Of a DNA stretch of 64,000 nt, positions 52,516 through 63,537 are shown in pieces. How positions within the stretch are numbered: position 1 is the first letter of the stretch; each line of letters starts with the position of its first letter. This DNA comes from Campylobacter concisus (GTDB lineage: Bacteria; Campylobacterota; Campylobacteria; Campylobacterales; Campylobacteraceae), in assembly GCF_002913225.1 (NCBI RefSeq), contig NZ_PPAW01000040.1, positions 1 through 64,000 on the forward strand, read 5' to 3'. The notes beneath the pieces were generated by a model. It was not told where the DNA came from and did not search any database. It saw only the letters and a program-made list of their open reading frames with translations. A program made the position numbers and the translations under genes.

Positions 52516-54804
52516 TCATCTCCACAAAAGCACGACTTTTTCGTCGTAGATGTCGCTTTTCTTTGGTGAAATTTGCGTTTCGTTTATCGTGATATTTTTA
52601 ATATCATTTGCCTCTTTTAGCGCGTCGCACTCTTGTGCAAATTTCTCTTCAAGCTCGCTTATGGCTAAATTTATATCATTTACGCTTTGCTCGCTAAGCT
52701 TGACGTCGCTTCGCTCTTTTAAGACCTTGTTTGCGCTTCTGGCACTTGATGCGATCTTGCCGGCGTTTTGGCGAGATAAGAGCTTGTTGCCAAATATCGC
52801 TCCAAATATGCTTGCGCCTATATTTATAGCTGCGTCAAGGCCGCTTGCTGTCATATCTTTTTGCTCTTTATCAAGCTTTGCAAGGGCTTTATTTAGCTTA
52901 TCTTGCAAGCTCTTTTGCTCTTTTTCAAATTTAGCCGTGAGCTTTGCGGTTTGCTCCTCTAAAATTTCGTTGCACTTATCCTGAAGCCTTATGAAAAACT
53001 CCTCTTTTGACTCGTTTTCTTTTGAGTAAATTCCCATCGCCTCAAAGGTGTTAAATTTGAAATTTCTATATAAAAACTCTTTAAATTCTTTTTCTAAAGC
53101 GTCAAAATTTTTAGCGCTCGTTATGAAATTTGGCACAGCTGCAAAGCTTGCACCGCTTGGCTCATTTTCGCTTGCATCAACGCGCATGCCTTCGCTAGCT
53201 TCGCTCCAGTTTGGCTCTTTGTCATCTTCATCAAGCTCATAAAGGTAGCTCACCTCGCAAATGCTATCAATGCCTTTTTTGGCGTCATAAATTCTCACCT
53301 TTGCACTTGCTAGTAAATTTGGCGTGAGGCTTTTTGAGCTGGTATAAAGCTGTGTGATCGCACTTGAGATGATAGGTTTTGCGCTAAATTTCATCTCGCT
53401 TTTGTCTACGCTTTGGCTGCTTAAATTTTCTTTTTTATCTTTCATCAAATTTGAAATTTGCTCACGGCTGAGTGGACCTTTTAGATAGCTAAGCGCCCAG
53501 CGAGTGGAGATGACGTTTAAGCCGTCTTCATTTATATTTTTAAGTAAGAAATTTCTTTTGGCTAAATTTGATATGAGATTTTCAAGTGAGGCTTTATCTA
53601 AGCTTGAACCTGCGATGCCGCTTAGGCCGTCGATCACGCGGGCTTTGTCCTGCGCTGTCTGGAGGCGGCCGATGAACCAAGTGCCGATGTTGCTAAGGCC
53701 TTTGTAGTCAAGATCGACCGGGTTTTGTGTGCTTAAAATGCAGCCTAAACCAAACGCACGAGCTTGTTTTAAGAGCGTGAGCATAGGCGTTTTTGACGGC
53801 GGATTTGCGTTTGGCGGAAAAAAGCCAAAAATTTCATCCATATATAGGATCGCTCTAAGTGAGCTAGTGCCCTCTGTGCCGCGCATCCACGCGATGACCT
53901 CGTTTAGTAAAAGGGTGACAAAAAACATTCTCTCAGCGTCATTTAGGTGCGAGATTGTAAAGATATTGCACTTTGCTTTGCCGTTTTCGTCAAAAAGCAT
54001 CTTTGAAATTTCTAGTCTAACGCCCTGCGTCCAGCCTTTAAAGCTTGGGCTTGCGATGAGTGCGTTGATCTTCATGGCAAGCTTTAGACGCTCACTGCTT
54101 GGATAGAAGGTATCCACATCAAAAACGCCTATCTTTTTAAACGGCGGATTTGCTATGAAATTGATAAGCTCTTCGATGCTGACGTCTTTTTGCTCTTTAA
54201 ATTTGCTCTCAAAAATAGTGGATATTAGCAGCTGCTCTTTTGAGCTCATATCCTCAGAACTCATGCCAATAAGCGATAGCACCGACGCTGCGAGTGAGTT
54301 TATATAGTTGCTAAAAATTTCTTCGTCACTAATATTTGGGCAGGCAAAGTCGCTAACTAGCGCCACACCTATACCAGCTGAGCTTTTTGGCGTGTAGATA
54401 TTAAAGCTAGCGCTATCTTTTAAAATTTTTACTCGCTCGAGGTCTTGAAAGCTAGACTCTATGCCGTTTCTCCAAAGCTCGGCCTGAGTGGCGGCAAATT
54501 CCTCTACGCTTTGACCTTTATTTGCAGCCTCTGCTTCATCGACATAAGGTAAAAAATCCTCCGCTCTCATCTGCGGAAAGGTGAGGGCTAAATTTGTGAT
54601 ATCGCCCTTTGGATCGATGATGATAGAGGGGATGTTGTCTATGCAGGCCTCTTCTAAAAGCGTGATACCAAGGCCTGTTTTGCCACTACCTGTCATGCCG
54701 ATAATGGCTGCGTGAGTGGTTAAGTCCTTGTTTTTATAAAAAAATGGCTCTTTATCTTTTAGTCCGATGTAAAAAAGTTTTAAATTCTCTTGTATGGTTT
54801 TCAC
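52516..54804 (-). CDS. HerA-like ATPase (DUF853)
   Basis: A 762-residue cytoplasmic ATPase. Walker A GMTGSGKTG lies at residues 36-44, Walker B in LRAILYMDEIFGFFPP, and a following STQNPVDLDYKGLSNIGTW is the typical sensor region. The part after about residue 590 is coiled coil with a Gly-rich DAAINIGASIFGAIFG patch. HerA proteins pump or unwind DNA with NurA nucleases in archaea; the bacterial DUF853 branch has no settled role. No nuclease partner is adjacent; a PilZ gene lies 8 nt upstream and probably in the same transcript. Confidence 0.8.
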   Translation of the reverse strand: MKTIQENLKLFYIGLKDKEPFFYKNKDLTTHAAIIGMTGSGKTGLGITLLEEACIDNIPSIIIDPKGDITNLALTFPQMRAEDFLPYVDEAEAANKGQSVEEFAATQAELWRNGIESSFQDLERVKILKDSASFNIYTPKSSAGIGVALVSDFACPNISDEEIFSNYINSLAASVLSLIGMSSEDMSSKEQLLISTIFESKFKEQKDVSIEELINFIANPPFKKIGVFDVDTFYPSSERLKLAMKINALIASPSFKGWTQGVRLEISKMLFDENGKAKCNIFTISHLNDAERMFFVTLLLNEVIAWMRGTEGTSSLRAILYMDEIFGFFPPNANPPSKTPMLTLLKQARAFGLGCILSTQNPVDLDYKGLSNIGTWFIGRLQTAQDKARVIDGLSGIAGSSLDKASLENLISNLAKRNFLLKNINEDGLNVISTRWALSYLKGPLSREQISNLMKDKKENLSSQSVDKSEMKFSAKPIISSAITQLYTSSKSLTPNLLASAKVRIYDAKKGIDSICEVSYLYELDEDDKEPNWSEASEGMRVDASENEPSGASFAAVPNFITSAKNFDALEKEFKEFLYRNFKFNTFEAMGIYSKENESKEEFFIRLQDKCNEILEEQTAKLTAKFEKEQKSLQDKLNKALAKLDKEQKDMTASGLDAAINIGASIFGAIFGNKLLSRQNAGKIASSARSANKVLKERSDVKLSEQSVNDINLAISELEEKFAQECDALKEANDIKNITINETQISPKKSDIYDEKVVLLWR

Positions 54805-54812
54805 TGATTGCC

Positions 54813-55895
54813 TTATTCGTATAAATTTATGCGTGAGCGAAGCTCGTCAAGTGTCTCTTTGACGCGTTTTTGCGTGAAGTCTTTTATCGTTTTGTCATCA
54901 TCAACTAGCTGCATGCAGTATCTGATGTAGCCCTTGTATGCTAGCTCTGTGACAAGTTTTAGCTTTAAGGAGACGTTTTTTACTTCATTTGGTGAGAGTA
55001 AGATGTCAAAATTTGCCTCCAACTCTTCGCCGTCTTTGAAATTTGTAGCTTGTGAGCTTAATATACTTATGCCGCCCTCTGAGATGTCGTAAAGACTACC
55101 TTCAAGCTTACCTTGCTCACCTTTTAGAGAAATTTTGGTAAAGCGGTTTGGTAAGACGCGCTGAAATTTTCTCTTGTTTGCGTGCATGGTCGCTGTGCGC
55201 GAGAAATTTGAAAGAGTGACGCTTTTATCGGCGATATTGTAGTCGATGATGTCGGCGCGAAGTTGCTTTGAGAAGAAGCTATTTGGCAGGATAAAGCCCT
55301 TGCCATCTTGCTTCATAGCTAAAATTTGCATCATATCTACGCGGAAAACGACGCTATCTTCTTTAACCTCTAAAATTTCGGCTTCGTATTTTATATTTAG
55401 TCCGTCGTATAAATTTAAAAATTCAGGACGGACCTTGGCATTTTTCATGCGTGTAAATGTGTTGATCGGATCTTCGTAGAAAAATGAGCCAGTATCGATC
55501 ATCTCTTTTACTGTGGTCTCTTGATGATTTTCGGCGTTATATAAAATTTCTTTCAACCTTGAGACGGCATTTACAAAGTAGCCCACATAGACTGCATCGT
55601 CGCAGGCGTGACTAAAATTTAGTGTCAAATTTAAAAGTAGGAAATTTATAAGGTCGTCTTTTGCGTTTAGTTTTGGTATTAGGCTGTTTAAGTCGTCGCG
55701 AATTTGTGTGGCATTTGGTTTTTGAATGAGTAGCGCGTCAAAGATGCTCTCAAGGCAAATTTTCATCTGCTCGTGCGGTACTACAAGGGTTAATTGTCTG
55801 CAAAATTTGATGCCCTCATCTATAAATTTAGCTCTTAAACCAAGTATGCAATCCTCGCAATTTTCGACAAGTTCTTGCCTGCCCTTAAACTCCAT
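54813..55895 (-). CDS. PilZ-domain protein (probable c-di-GMP receptor)
   Basis: A 360-residue cytoplasmic protein. The N-terminal 240 residues are helical and unassigned. The C-terminal PilZ domain carries the c-di-GMP signature in two parts: RKFQR (the RxxxR form) and DISEGG (the D/NxSxxG form) about 30 residues later. So it should bind c-di-GMP despite the low abundance of such signalling in many Campylobacter. Upstream of the HerA-like gene by 8 nt. Confidence 0.82.
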   Translation of the reverse strand: MEFKGRQELVENCEDCILGLRAKFIDEGIKFCRQLTLVVPHEQMKICLESIFDALLIQKPNATQIRDDLNSLIPKLNAKDDLINFLLLNLTLNFSHACDDAVYVGYFVNAVSRLKEILYNAENHQETTVKEMIDTGSFFYEDPINTFTRMKNAKVRPEFLNLYDGLNIKYEAEILEVKEDSVVFRVDMMQILAMKQDGKGFILPNSFFSKQLRADIIDYNIADKSVTLSNFSRTATMHANKRKFQRVLPNRFTKISLKGEQGKLEGSLYDISEGGISILSSQATNFKDGEELEANFDILLSPNEVKNVSLKLKLVTELAYKGYIRYCMQLVDDDKTIKDFTQKRVKETLDELRSRINLYE

Positions 55896-55982
55896 GGGGT
55901 CTCCAAAAAAGGTTATTTATTAAAACATTGCTATCATATATAAAGTTATATTAAAAAAATATTTAAATTTGTGTAGAGAGAG

Positions 55983-56010
55983 AATTTCTAGGCAAAGTTG
56001 CCTAGAAATT
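55983..56010 (-). terminator. Hairpin after ahpC
   Basis: AATTTCTAGGCAA pairs perfectly with TTGCCTAGAAATT around two bases, 8 nt beyond the ahpC stop. Little T-run follows, so it may stabilise the message as much as terminate. Confidence 0.6.
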
Positions 56011-56017
56011 TGAATAA

Positions 56018-56617
56018 TTATAGTTTGCTTTCGTTGTGTGAAAGGTAGTCAGCAACACCTTCAGTGCTTGGTTTCATACCAGAATCACCTTTGTGCCAGC
56101 CAGCTGGGCAAACTTCGCCGTGCTCATTTGTAAATAACATAGTATCTACCATTCTGATCATTTCGTCGATGTTTCTGCCAAGTGGTAGGTCGTTTATAAC
56201 TGCGTGGCGAACTGTGCCGTCTTTGTCAAGTAGGAATGATCCGCGAAGTGCTACGCCAGCGTCTTCTAGAAGTACGTCAAAGCCACGAGCGATTGATTTT
56301 GTCATGTCAGCTACGATTGGGAAGCGAACTTTACCGATACCGCCTTTGTTTACTGGGGTCTCTTTCCATGCAAAGTGTGAGAACTGGTTGTCACAAGAAA
56401 CTGCGATAACTTCGATACCGCGTGACTTGAACTCGTCATATCTTTTATCAAACGCGATGATCTCGCTTGGGCAAACGAATGTAAAGTCCATTGGGTAGAA
56501 AAATACAACAGCGCCTTTTTCGCCGATGTTTTTGTAAAGGTTGAAATCATTTACGATTTGATTGTTTCCTAAAACTGCTGCAGCTGTAAAGTCAGGTGCT
56601 TTTTTTGTTACTAACAT
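56018..56617 (-). CDS. ahpC: Alkyl hydroperoxide reductase / 2-Cys peroxiredoxin
   Basis: A 199-residue typical 2-Cys peroxiredoxin that reduces peroxides. The peroxidatic Cys49 lies in DFTFVCPSEI and the resolving Cys170 in GEVCPAGW; the C-terminal arm is full. It is the major peroxide scavenger of Campylobacter and is regulated by CosR/PerR there. A single-gene unit with a good TATAAT and AAGGAGAA site. Confidence 0.95.
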   Translation of the reverse strand: MLVTKKAPDFTAAAVLGNNQIVNDFNLYKNIGEKGAVVFFYPMDFTFVCPSEIIAFDKRYDEFKSRGIEVIAVSCDNQFSHFAWKETPVNKGGIGKVRFPIVADMTKSIARGFDVLLEDAGVALRGSFLLDKDGTVRHAVINDLPLGRNIDEMIRMVDTMLFTNEHGEVCPAGWHKGDSGMKPSTEGVADYLSHNESKL

Positions 56618-56653
56618 ATTTTCTCCTTAATAATAAATTTTATTGATTGCGAA

Positions 56654-56659
56654 ATTATA
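56654..56659 (-). promoter_or_regulatory. -10 box of ahpC
   Basis: TATAAT on the minus strand 37 nt before the ATG at 56617. No clear PerR-type inverted repeat was recognised. Confidence 0.55.
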
Positions 56660-56814
56660 TCCATAAAAATTTAAATTCTAATTAAATAGATCTGAAAATT
56701 TAAAACATTGTAATTTTAATATGCATTTAAAAATGAATGGAAATTTTTAAAAATTTATAGAGGGTGTTGTAGAAATTTTATTAAATTTAGAGTTTTGGGT
56801 GAAAAAGCGGCTGA

Positions 56815-57819
56815 TTACAGATCGCTAAAATTTTTTCCGCCAAATTTTAGTATCGCTGAACCCCAAGTAAAGCCGCCACCAAATGCGTCAAGAAGTAAAA
56901 CTGAACCATTTTTAATGCGTCCATCCTCGTAAGCATCATTCATCGCCATCGGAATCGAAGCAGAGCTTGTGTTGCCGTATTTTGCAACTGTCAAAACGCA
57001 CTGCTCGTCGGTGAAATTTAGCCTATTTTTTACAGCATCTATTATCCTGATATTTGCTTGATGAGGTATGAAAAAGTCGATATCTTCGCTTTGCATTTTG
57101 TTTGCATGTAAAATTTCTATCACGCTTTTGCTAAGCGTTTGAACTGCTATCTTAAAGACCTCATTTCCACTCATGTGGATGAAATTTAGCCTATTTTTTA
57201 GCGTCTCTTCGCTAGCTGGAAATGCACTACCACATCCTGGAGTTATCAAAAGCTCAGCCTGTCTGCCGTCGCTTGCAGTGTGGATGTCAATGATCTCGTT
57301 TTCTTCGCTCGCACTTATCACAGCAGCACCAGCTCCGTCACCAAAAAGTATGCAAGTGCTTCTATCTGTGTAGTCGATCATCGAGCTTAGTTTTTCAGCT
57401 CCTATGATCAAAACATTTTTCTTAGCACCACTTGTAACAAGGGAATTTGCAAGCTCTAAAAGATAGATAAAGCCAGTGCAAGCCGCACTTATGTCAAAAG
57501 CTGTGATGCCAAAATTTAAATCCAAATTTGCAGCTATCTTACAAGCGGTTGAAGGCATGCAAAGATGATCTGGAGATATCGTAGCGCAGATTACCGCGTC
57601 GATTTGTGATTTTTCAAGTCCTGAGCGCTTTATAGCTAGCTCGGCAGCTTTTGTACCAAGATCGCTTGTTATCTCAGTCGTTGCGATATGTCTTTGCTCT
57701 ATACCGGTTCGCTTCACTATCCACTCATCGCTCGTATCGACCATTTTTTCAAAATCAAAATTTGTTAAAATTTTTTCTGGGACATATGACGCAATGGAGA
57801 TCAATGAAGCTTTTGGCAT
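56815..57819 (-). CDS. fabH: 3-oxoacyl-ACP synthase III
   Basis: A 334-residue FabH that starts fatty-acid synthesis by condensing acetyl-CoA with malonyl-ACP. The catalytic triad is visible: Cys114 in SAACTGFIY, His in IPHQANIRI, Asn in [11 protein letters not shown]. It lies 3 nt after plsX and ends the yceD-rpmF-plsX-fabH unit. A short gap holds no clear terminator. Confidence 0.96.
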   Translation of the reverse strand: MPKASLISIASYVPEKILTNFDFEKMVDTSDEWIVKRTGIEQRHIATTEITSDLGTKAAELAIKRSGLEKSQIDAVICATISPDHLCMPSTACKIAANLDLNFGITAFDISAACTGFIYLLELANSLVTSGAKKNVLIIGAEKLSSMIDYTDRSTCILFGDGAGAAVISASEENEIIDIHTASDGRQAELLITPGCGSAFPASEETLKNRLNFIHMSGNEVFKIAVQTLSKSVIEILHANKMQSEDIDFFIPHQANIRIIDAVKNRLNFTDEQCVLTVAKYGNTSSASIPMAMNDAYEDGRIKNGSVLLLDAFGGGFTWGSAILKFGGKNFSDL

Positions 57820-57822
57820 ATT

Positions 57823-58812
57823 TTACCTTGCAAAGTGTGAAAGTTCTTCTTCTATAACTTTATTTATATTCGAGTTAGCAAATTTAATTGCTTGAAAGAT
57901 TGCATTTTTTATAGCTTTTGAGTTGCTTTTGCCGTGACTTATGATGACGCAGCCATTTACACCAAGAAGCGGAGCACCGCCGTACTCATCGTAGCTGACC
58001 TGTTTTTTTAGAGTTTTGAAAACTTTTCTCATAAGCACCGATCCAGCCATAGCAAGAGGTGATTTTTTGACTTGCTTTTTTATGATCTTGCCTATGGCAT
58101 CAGCGACGCCTTCGCTCGTTTTTAATAGGATATTTCCCATAAAACCGTCGCAAACCATGACATCAATGCTACCATCAAAAATTTGATTGCCCTCTGCATT
58201 GCCAACAAAGCTATCAAGTCTAGAAATTAGTTTAAAAGCCTCTTTGCTGACTTCATTGCCTTTACTCTCTTCTTCGCCATTTGACAAAAGACCTACTTTT
58301 GGCTCTTTTCTGCCTAAAATTTCTTTTGCATAGGCTTCACCCATTATGGCAAATTGAAACAAGTGTTCGCTTCTGCAATCAACATTTGCACCAACATCCA
58401 AAACCAAAGTAGCTGTCTCTTTTGAATTAGGCATAAGCGTAGCAATTGCTGGACGAGATACATTTTTTAATCTACCAACTCTTAATGTGGCTAAGCTCAT
58501 AGTAGCACCGCTGTGACCAGCAGAAACGACAGCATCAACATTTTTGTCTTTTAAAAGCTCAACAGCTTTGTAGATCGTGCTATCTTTTCTTTTTAGCGCG
58601 TCTGTTGCTCCGTCAGCCATAGAGATGACTTCAGTAGCTTCTATAAATTCTATATTTTTTAAATAGGGTTGTGGGATGAGTGGTTTTATGGCATTGCTAT
58701 CGCCAACTAATACAGCTTTAAATTCTGTCTCTTTTAGTGCTTCAATAACGCCAGATATTATAGGATCTGCACCAAAATCACCACCCATAGCATCAATAGC
58801 AATGCGAATCAT
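57823..58812 (-). CDS. plsX: Phosphate acyltransferase PlsX
   Basis: A 329-residue peripheral membrane enzyme that makes acyl-phosphate from acyl-ACP for PlsY. It begins [18 protein letters not shown] and contains [14 protein letters not shown] and [13 protein letters not shown], all family hallmarks. Between rpmF (3 nt) and fabH (3 nt) in a classical lipid/ribosome operon. Confidence 0.96.
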   Translation of the reverse strand: MIRIAIDAMGGDFGADPIISGVIEALKETEFKAVLVGDSNAIKPLIPQPYLKNIEFIEATEVISMADGATDALKRKDSTIYKAVELLKDKNVDAVVSAGHSGATMSLATLRVGRLKNVSRPAIATLMPNSKETATLVLDVGANVDCRSEHLFQFAIMGEAYAKEILGRKEPKVGLLSNGEEESKGNEVSKEAFKLISRLDSFVGNAEGNQIFDGSIDVMVCDGFMGNILLKTSEGVADAIGKIIKKQVKKSPLAMAGSVLMRKVFKTLKKQVSYDEYGGAPLLGVNGCVIISHGKSNSKAIKNAIFQAIKFANSNINKVIEEELSHFAR

Positions 58813-58815
58813 ATT

Positions 58816-58962
58816 TTAGTATTCACCTGTTGTTTTGTTTATGCGGTGAGGCATTTTCCAAGAACCATCTTTGTCTTTTACAGGCACTGGAAGTGTAACT
58901 TTGTAATGTGTTCTACGTTTTGCTGCACGAGAATGACTCACTCTACGCTTTGGTACTGCCAT
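58816..58962 (-). CDS. rpmF: Ribosomal protein bL32
   Basis: A 48-residue protein read on the reverse strand from the ATG at 58960-58962: [20 protein letters not shown] at the N-terminus and ...RINKTTGEY at the end. It has no zinc-binding cysteines (a C-minus form). Located between yceD and plsX, the standard place for rpmF. AAAGGAGAG precedes the start. Confidence 0.96.
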   Translation of the reverse strand: MAVPKRRVSHSRAAKRRTHYKVTLPVPVKDKDGSWKMPHRINKTTGEY

Positions 58963-58973
58963 TTTACTCTCCT

Positions 58974-59333
58974 TTATAAATTTTTACATTTTTCACAATA
59001 AAAATAATCGCTCTTAAAAGCTTCTAGCTCACTTTCAAAAACTTCTTTTAAATCAATATTGCCATCAAAAAATTCAACCGTATCGCTAAGCTCGTTTTCT
59101 CTGTCTTTATAGACACCATCGCTTAAATTTAGCTCTACGTCTTGATCGACTGGCAACATAAATTCATCACCGCATCGATCGCAAATATATTTTATCTCGC
59201 CCTTTATGGTGCCTTGACATTTTACCAAAAAAGGGTCTTTTCTTTTTAAAATTCCACTAAAAAATAGATCATTGTTTCTTACTAGCTCAAAGTTTATCTC
59301 TTTGTTTGCTATTTTAGAAAACGGAATAATCAA
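58974..59333 (-). CDS. YceD-family (DUF177) protein
   Basis: A 119-residue protein with the YceD pattern: [15 protein letters not shown] at the start and a CDRC zinc-type pair in the middle, with a second CEKC at the end. Family members are encoded next to rpmF and seem to assist 23S rRNA accumulation in other bacteria. It lies 11 nt before rpmF. Confidence 0.85.
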   Translation of the reverse strand: MIIPFSKIANKEINFELVRNNDLFFSGILKRKDPFLVKCQGTIKGEIKYICDRCGDEFMLPVDQDVELNLSDGVYKDRENELSDTVEFFDGNIDLKEVFESELEAFKSDYFYCEKCKNL

Positions 59334-59347
59334 ATTTTAGTCCAAAA

Positions 59348-59761
59348 TTAGCAAATTTCTCTTGAAGCAAAGAAGAAATTTATCTCATTTACAGCGTTTT
59401 CTAGGCTGTCGCTTCCGTGAACTGCATTTGCGTCAATGCTATCAGCAAAATCAGCTCTGATAGTGCCAGGAGCTGCTTCTTTTGGGTTAGTTGCGCCCAT
59501 TAGCTCGCGGTTTTTAGCAACTGCATTTTCGCCTTCTAAAACCATAACTACGACTGGTCCGCTTACCATAAAATCAACTAGGTCGTTGAAGAAAGGTCTA
59601 TCTTTATGAACTGCATAAAATGCTTTTGCATCGCATTTGCTAAGTTTGATTTTCTTTGCAGCTGCGATTCTTAAGCCATTGCTTTCAAATCTATCTATAA
59701 TCTTTCCAACAACATTTTTCTTAACAGCGTCAGGCTTAATAATAGAAAGTGTTCTTTGCAT
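59348..59761 (-). CDS. ndk: Nucleoside diphosphate kinase
   Basis: A 137-residue NDK that equalises nucleoside triphosphate pools. The phospho-His (residue 115) is in NAVHGSDS, and [12 protein letters not shown] opens the protein. Length is normal. Upstream of yceD by 14 nt, so possibly co-transcribed with the lipid/ribosome unit. Confidence 0.97.
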   Translation of the reverse strand: MQRTLSIIKPDAVKKNVVGKIIDRFESNGLRIAAAKKIKLSKCDAKAFYAVHKDRPFFNDLVDFMVSGPVVVMVLEGENAVAKNRELMGATNPKEAAPGTIRADFADSIDANAVHGSDSLENAVNEINFFFASREIC

Positions 59762-59832
59762 AAATTTTCCTTAAAATTTAGGTTATTTAAATGAAGTTGG
59801 CAATTATATCAAATAAAGCTTAAAAATAAAAT

Positions 59833-59850
59833 AGGCTCAAATTTGAGCCT
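59833..59850 (-). terminator. Terminator after the ferredoxin gene
   Basis: AGGCTCAAATTTGAGCCT is a perfect palindrome; on the minus strand it is followed by ATTTTATTTTTA, 14 nt beyond the ferredoxin stop. Confidence 0.8.
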
Positions 59851-59863
59851 AAATTTTGTAAAT

Positions 59864-60148
59864 TTATTGGATAACTGGAGTGCTGCCAGTGCGAGCGTCA
59901 GCACCGATTTGATCACGTGAAGGTTGTCCTGCTACTACGGCATCCCAAACGATGCAACCGTCAGTTGGACAGGCAGATGCACAGGCTGGCTCGTCGTTGT
60001 AACCTACGCACTCAACGCATTTGTTTGAATAAACATAGTATGTATCTGCTCCAGTTGGGTTGTCGCTATCATCAACAATAGCTGAAACTGGGCACTCATC
60101 GATGCATGAACCACAGCTTATGCATATATCGGTTATTTTTACAGACAT
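59864..60148 (-). CDS. 2[4Fe-4S] ferredoxin (Alvin/YfhL type)
   Basis: A 94-residue low-potential ferredoxin. Cluster 1: CISCGSCIDECP (CxxCxxCxxxCP). Cluster 2: CVECVGYNDEPACASACP, with the long insertion between the second and third Cys that defines the Allochromatium-type group. It probably serves pyruvate/2-oxoglutarate:acceptor oxidoreductases. A single-gene unit with AAGGAGAAA before the ATG. Confidence 0.93.
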   Translation of the reverse strand: MSVKITDICISCGSCIDECPVSAIVDDSDNPTGADTYYVYSNKCVECVGYNDEPACASACPTDGCIVWDAVVAGQPSRDQIGADARTGSTPVIQ

Positions 60149-60321
60149 TTTTTCTCCTTAAATAAAATTTTGGCGTAGAATATCAAAAAAAACTGAAAAT
60201 GATATAAATATACTCTTAAATTTTTATAACACGCTTAATTTCTCTAAACTACTTTATAAAGTTTTTATCACTTTTAGACTAAATTTACAGATTAAAATTT
60301 TAAAAAGGTCGTATAAATTTA

Positions 60322-63150
60322 ATGAATGATACTATAAAAATAACTGGCGCGCGAGAGCACAATCTTAAAAATTTAAACCTTGAAATTCCTAAAAATAAAT
60401 TAGTGGTTTTTACTGGTCTTAGCGGCAGTGGCAAGAGTACGCTAGCCTTTGACACGCTCTATGCTGAGGGGCAGCGTAGATATATGGAGAGTCTTAGCAG
60501 CTATGCTAGGCAGTTTTTAGACCGCGTGGGCAAGCCTGATGTAGATAAGATCGAGGGTTTAACGCCTGCAATTGCGATAGACCAAAAGACAACCTCTAAA
60601 AACCCTCGCTCAACGGTTGGCACGATCACTGAAATTTATGATTATCTAAGGCTTTTATACGCAAGGGTTGGCGTGCAGCACTGCCATAAATGCGGCAAAC
60701 CTATCTCAAAAATGAGTGCAAGCGACATCATAAATGAAATTTCAAAGCTCCCACTTGGCGCAAAAGTGATCATCTATGCGCCGCTAGTTCGTGAGAAAAA
60801 GGGCACATGGGCGGATTTGATCGAAAATTTACGCCAAAAAGGCTTTGTTAGAGCGCAGATAGATGGCGTGGTGGTGAGGCTTGACGAGGAGATAGAGCTT
60901 GCAAAAACGAAAAAACACACGATAAAGGTTATCGTCGATAGGATCGCCATCGATGAGCAAAATCACGAACGCCTTGCAAGCGACGTGGAAAAAGCGCTAA
61001 ATGAGAGCTTTGGCGAGGTCGAGATAGAGATCGCAAACGCCGACGAACTGGGCTTAAAAGAGAGTTTTATACATTACAGCGAGCACATGGCTTGTTTTGA
61101 TTGTAAAATTTCATTTACGCCGCTTGAGCCGCTAAGCTTTAGCTTTAACTCACCAAAGGGCGCTTGCGAGCACTGCGACGGACTTGGTATAAGATATAGC
61201 CTAGATATGAGCAAGATCATCGACGAGGAAAAGTCGATAGAAAATGGCGCAATAAAACTACTTTACGGCTACAACATGAGCTATTACTATAAATTTTTAC
61301 TTGCTTTTTGTGAGCAAAATGAGATCGACATTAAAAAACCATATTATGAGCTTAGCGAAGATGAAAAAAGGCTCGTTTTATATGGCAGCGTGAAGGAGGT
61401 TTCGTTCTTTTGGAAGCGAAACAAACTGCTTAGAAAATTTGATGGAGTAGTTAAAATTTCACACGGACTTTTGAAGGATTACAAAGACTTTGACGAGTAT
61501 ATGAGTGAGAAAATTTGTGACGCTTGTAATGGCCACAGGCTAAAGCCTCAAAGCTTAGCAGTTAAGGTCGCTGGTCTTGGGCTTGGTGAAATTTTGGATA
61601 TGAGCATAGAAAACTGCACCGCATTTTTTTCAAATGAGAAAAATTTCGCCTATCTTAGCGACTACGACAAGGCGATCGCAAAGCCTATCTTAAAAGAGAT
61701 CAACGAGAGGCTTTTCTTTTTGTACGACGTGGGGCTTGGCTACTTATCGCTTGGGCGAGATGCTAGGACGATCAGTGGTGGCGAGGCGCAGCGCATCAGG
61801 ATCGCGAGTCAGATAGGAAGTGGGCTAAGTGGCGTCATGTACGTGCTTGATGAGCCAAGTATCGGCCTTCATGAGCGAGATACTCTAAAACTTATAAAAA
61901 CGCTTAGAAATTTGCAAGCCAAAGGTAACTCCGTAATCGTCGTCGAGCATGATAAAAAGACGATAGAGGAGGCTGACTATATCGTGGATATCGGCCCTGG
62001 AGCTGGTAAATTTGGCGGTAGCGTAGTCTTTGCAGGCACGGCAAAAGAGCTTTTAGACTCAAACACTCAGACTGCACAATACATAAATGGTAAGAAAAAG
62101 ATCGACTACCAAAAAAATAGAAAAGCCGAAAAGTGGCTCGAAATTTCAAATGTAAATATCAATAATATCTCAAATTTAACCGCTAAATTTCCACTTAGAA
62201 ATTTAGTTGGCATCACCGGTGTCTCAGGATCTGGCAAGAGTTCGCTAGTGCTTCAGACCTTGCTTCCAGAGGCGCAGGAGCAGCTAAATAGAGCTAAAAA
62301 AGTGAAAAAGATAGCTGGGGTAAATTTAAGCGGACTTGAGAATTTAGACAAGGTTATTTATCTTGATCAAAGCCCGATCGGTCGCACTCCACGCTCAAAT
62401 CCAGCGACATACACTGGTGTGATGGATGAGATAAGAAATTTATTTGCGCAGACTAAAGAGGCAAAGCTTAGGGGCTATAAAATAGGGCGCTTTAGCTTCA
62501 ACGTCAAAGGCGGGCGCTGCGAGAAGTGCCAAGGCGAGGGCGAAATCACGATCGAGATGCACTTTTTACCTGATATCAACGTGGTTTGTGACGTTTGTAA
62601 CGGCGCTAGATATAACGCTCAGACTTTGGAAATTTTATATAAGGGCAAAAATATCGCCGAGGTGCTAAATATGAGCATAGATGAGGCGGTTGAGTTTTTT
62701 AAGGCTGTGCCAAAGATCGCTTCAAAGCTCACCACGCTGCAAGACGTGGGGCTTGGCTACATCACGCTTGGACAAAATGCAGTCACACTTAGCGGCGGCG
62801 AGGCGCAGCGCGTAAAGCTAGCAAAAGAGCTTAGTAGAAGTGACACTGGAAATACGCTTTACATCCTTGATGAGCCAACGACAGGACTTCATTTTGCAGA
62901 TGTTGATAGGCTGGTAAAGGTGCTAAATCACCTAGTTGATCTTGGAAATTCTGTTTTTGTGATCGAGCATAATATGGACGTCATCAAAAACTGCGACTAT
63001 ATCGTAGATATGGGACCAGAAGGCGGTGCAAAAGGCGGTAAAGTAATAGCGTGCGGCAATGTAAAAGAGGTGGCTAAAAACTACAAAAAAACTGGCAGCT
63101 ACACGGGGGAATTTCTAGCGCAAGAGCTTGCTTTATTAAAAGTGAAATAA
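60322..63150 (+). CDS. uvrA: Excinuclease ABC subunit A
   Basis: A 942-residue UvrA that detects DNA lesions for nucleotide-excision repair. Two ABC ATPase units are complete: Walker A GLSGSGKS near residue 33 and GVSGSGKS near 637; ABC signatures ISGGEAQRI and LSGGEAQRV; Walker [10 protein letters not shown] and ILDEPTTGL. Zinc modules are CHKC...CFDC-type and CEKCQGEGE...CDVCNGAR. Only gene on the plus strand in this part, with no neighbour in its unit. Confidence 0.97.
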   Translation: MNDTIKITGAREHNLKNLNLEIPKNKLVVFTGLSGSGKSTLAFDTLYAEGQRRYMESLSSYARQFLDRVGKPDVDKIEGLTPAIAIDQKTTSKNPRSTVGTITEIYDYLRLLYARVGVQHCHKCGKPISKMSASDIINEISKLPLGAKVIIYAPLVREKKGTWADLIENLRQKGFVRAQIDGVVVRLDEEIELAKTKKHTIKVIVDRIAIDEQNHERLASDVEKALNESFGEVEIEIANADELGLKESFIHYSEHMACFDCKISFTPLEPLSFSFNSPKGACEHCDGLGIRYSLDMSKIIDEEKSIENGAIKLLYGYNMSYYYKFLLAFCEQNEIDIKKPYYELSEDEKRLVLYGSVKEVSFFWKRNKLLRKFDGVVKISHGLLKDYKDFDEYMSEKICDACNGHRLKPQSLAVKVAGLGLGEILDMSIENCTAFFSNEKNFAYLSDYDKAIAKPILKEINERLFFLYDVGLGYLSLGRDARTISGGEAQRIRIASQIGSGLSGVMYVLDEPSIGLHERDTLKLIKTLRNLQAKGNSVIVVEHDKKTIEEADYIVDIGPGAGKFGGSVVFAGTAKELLDSNTQTAQYINGKKKIDYQKNRKAEKWLEISNVNINNISNLTAKFPLRNLVGITGVSGSGKSSLVLQTLLPEAQEQLNRAKKVKKIAGVNLSGLENLDKVIYLDQSPIGRTPRSNPATYTGVMDEIRNLFAQTKEAKLRGYKIGRFSFNVKGGRCEKCQGEGEITIEMHFLPDINVVCDVCNGARYNAQTLEILYKGKNIAEVLNMSIDEAVEFFKAVPKIASKLTTLQDVGLGYITLGQNAVTLSGGEAQRVKLAKELSRSDTGNTLYILDEPTTGLHFADVDRLVKVLNHLVDLGNSVFVIEHNMDVIKNCDYIVDMGPEGGAKGGKVIACGNVKEVAKNYKKTGSYTGEFLAQELALLKVK

Positions 63151-63248
63151 AATAAATTTAGTAGTTTGGTGTTTGTCTAAAATGCCAAGCTATATATAAT
63201 AAATAAGATAAATTAAATTTGTTAAATTTTAGGGGATTTAAAAAGAAA

Positions 63249-63264
63249 AGGGGCAAAAGCCCCT
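63249..63264 (-). terminator. Terminator after rpmA
   Basis: AGGGGC / GCCCCT around AAAA; read on the minus strand it is followed by TTTTCTTTTT, 5 nt beyond the rpmA stop. Confidence 0.85.
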
Positions 63265-63268
63265 GGGG

Positions 63269-63526
63269 TTATGCAGCTGGATAAACAGATACTTTTTTTC
63301 TGTTTTTATCAAGTCTTTCAAATTTTACAAAGCCATCAACTAATGCAAAAATAGTGTGATCTTTGCCAAGACCTACGTTATTTCCAGCGTGAGTTGCTGT
63401 TCCTCTTTGGCGGATGATTATATTTCCAGCACGAACGAACTCGCCACCAAATTTCTTAACACCTAATCGGCGTCCGATACTATCACGGTTATTCTGGGTT
63501 GAACCTTGACCTTTTTTGTGTGCCAT
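63269..63526 (-). CDS. rpmA: Ribosomal protein bL27
   Basis: An 85-residue protein beginning [16 protein letters not shown] with the conserved [11 protein letters not shown]. It lacks the N-terminal extension cleaved in Firmicutes. It follows rplU by 11 nt as in most bacteria; obgE, the usual next gene, is not here, since uvrA and a terminator follow. Confidence 0.97.
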   Translation of the reverse strand: MAHKKGQGSTQNNRDSIGRRLGVKKFGGEFVRAGNIIIRQRGTATHAGNNVGLGKDHTIFALVDGFVKFERLDKNRKKVSVYPAA

Positions 63527-63537
63527 ATCTTATCTCC

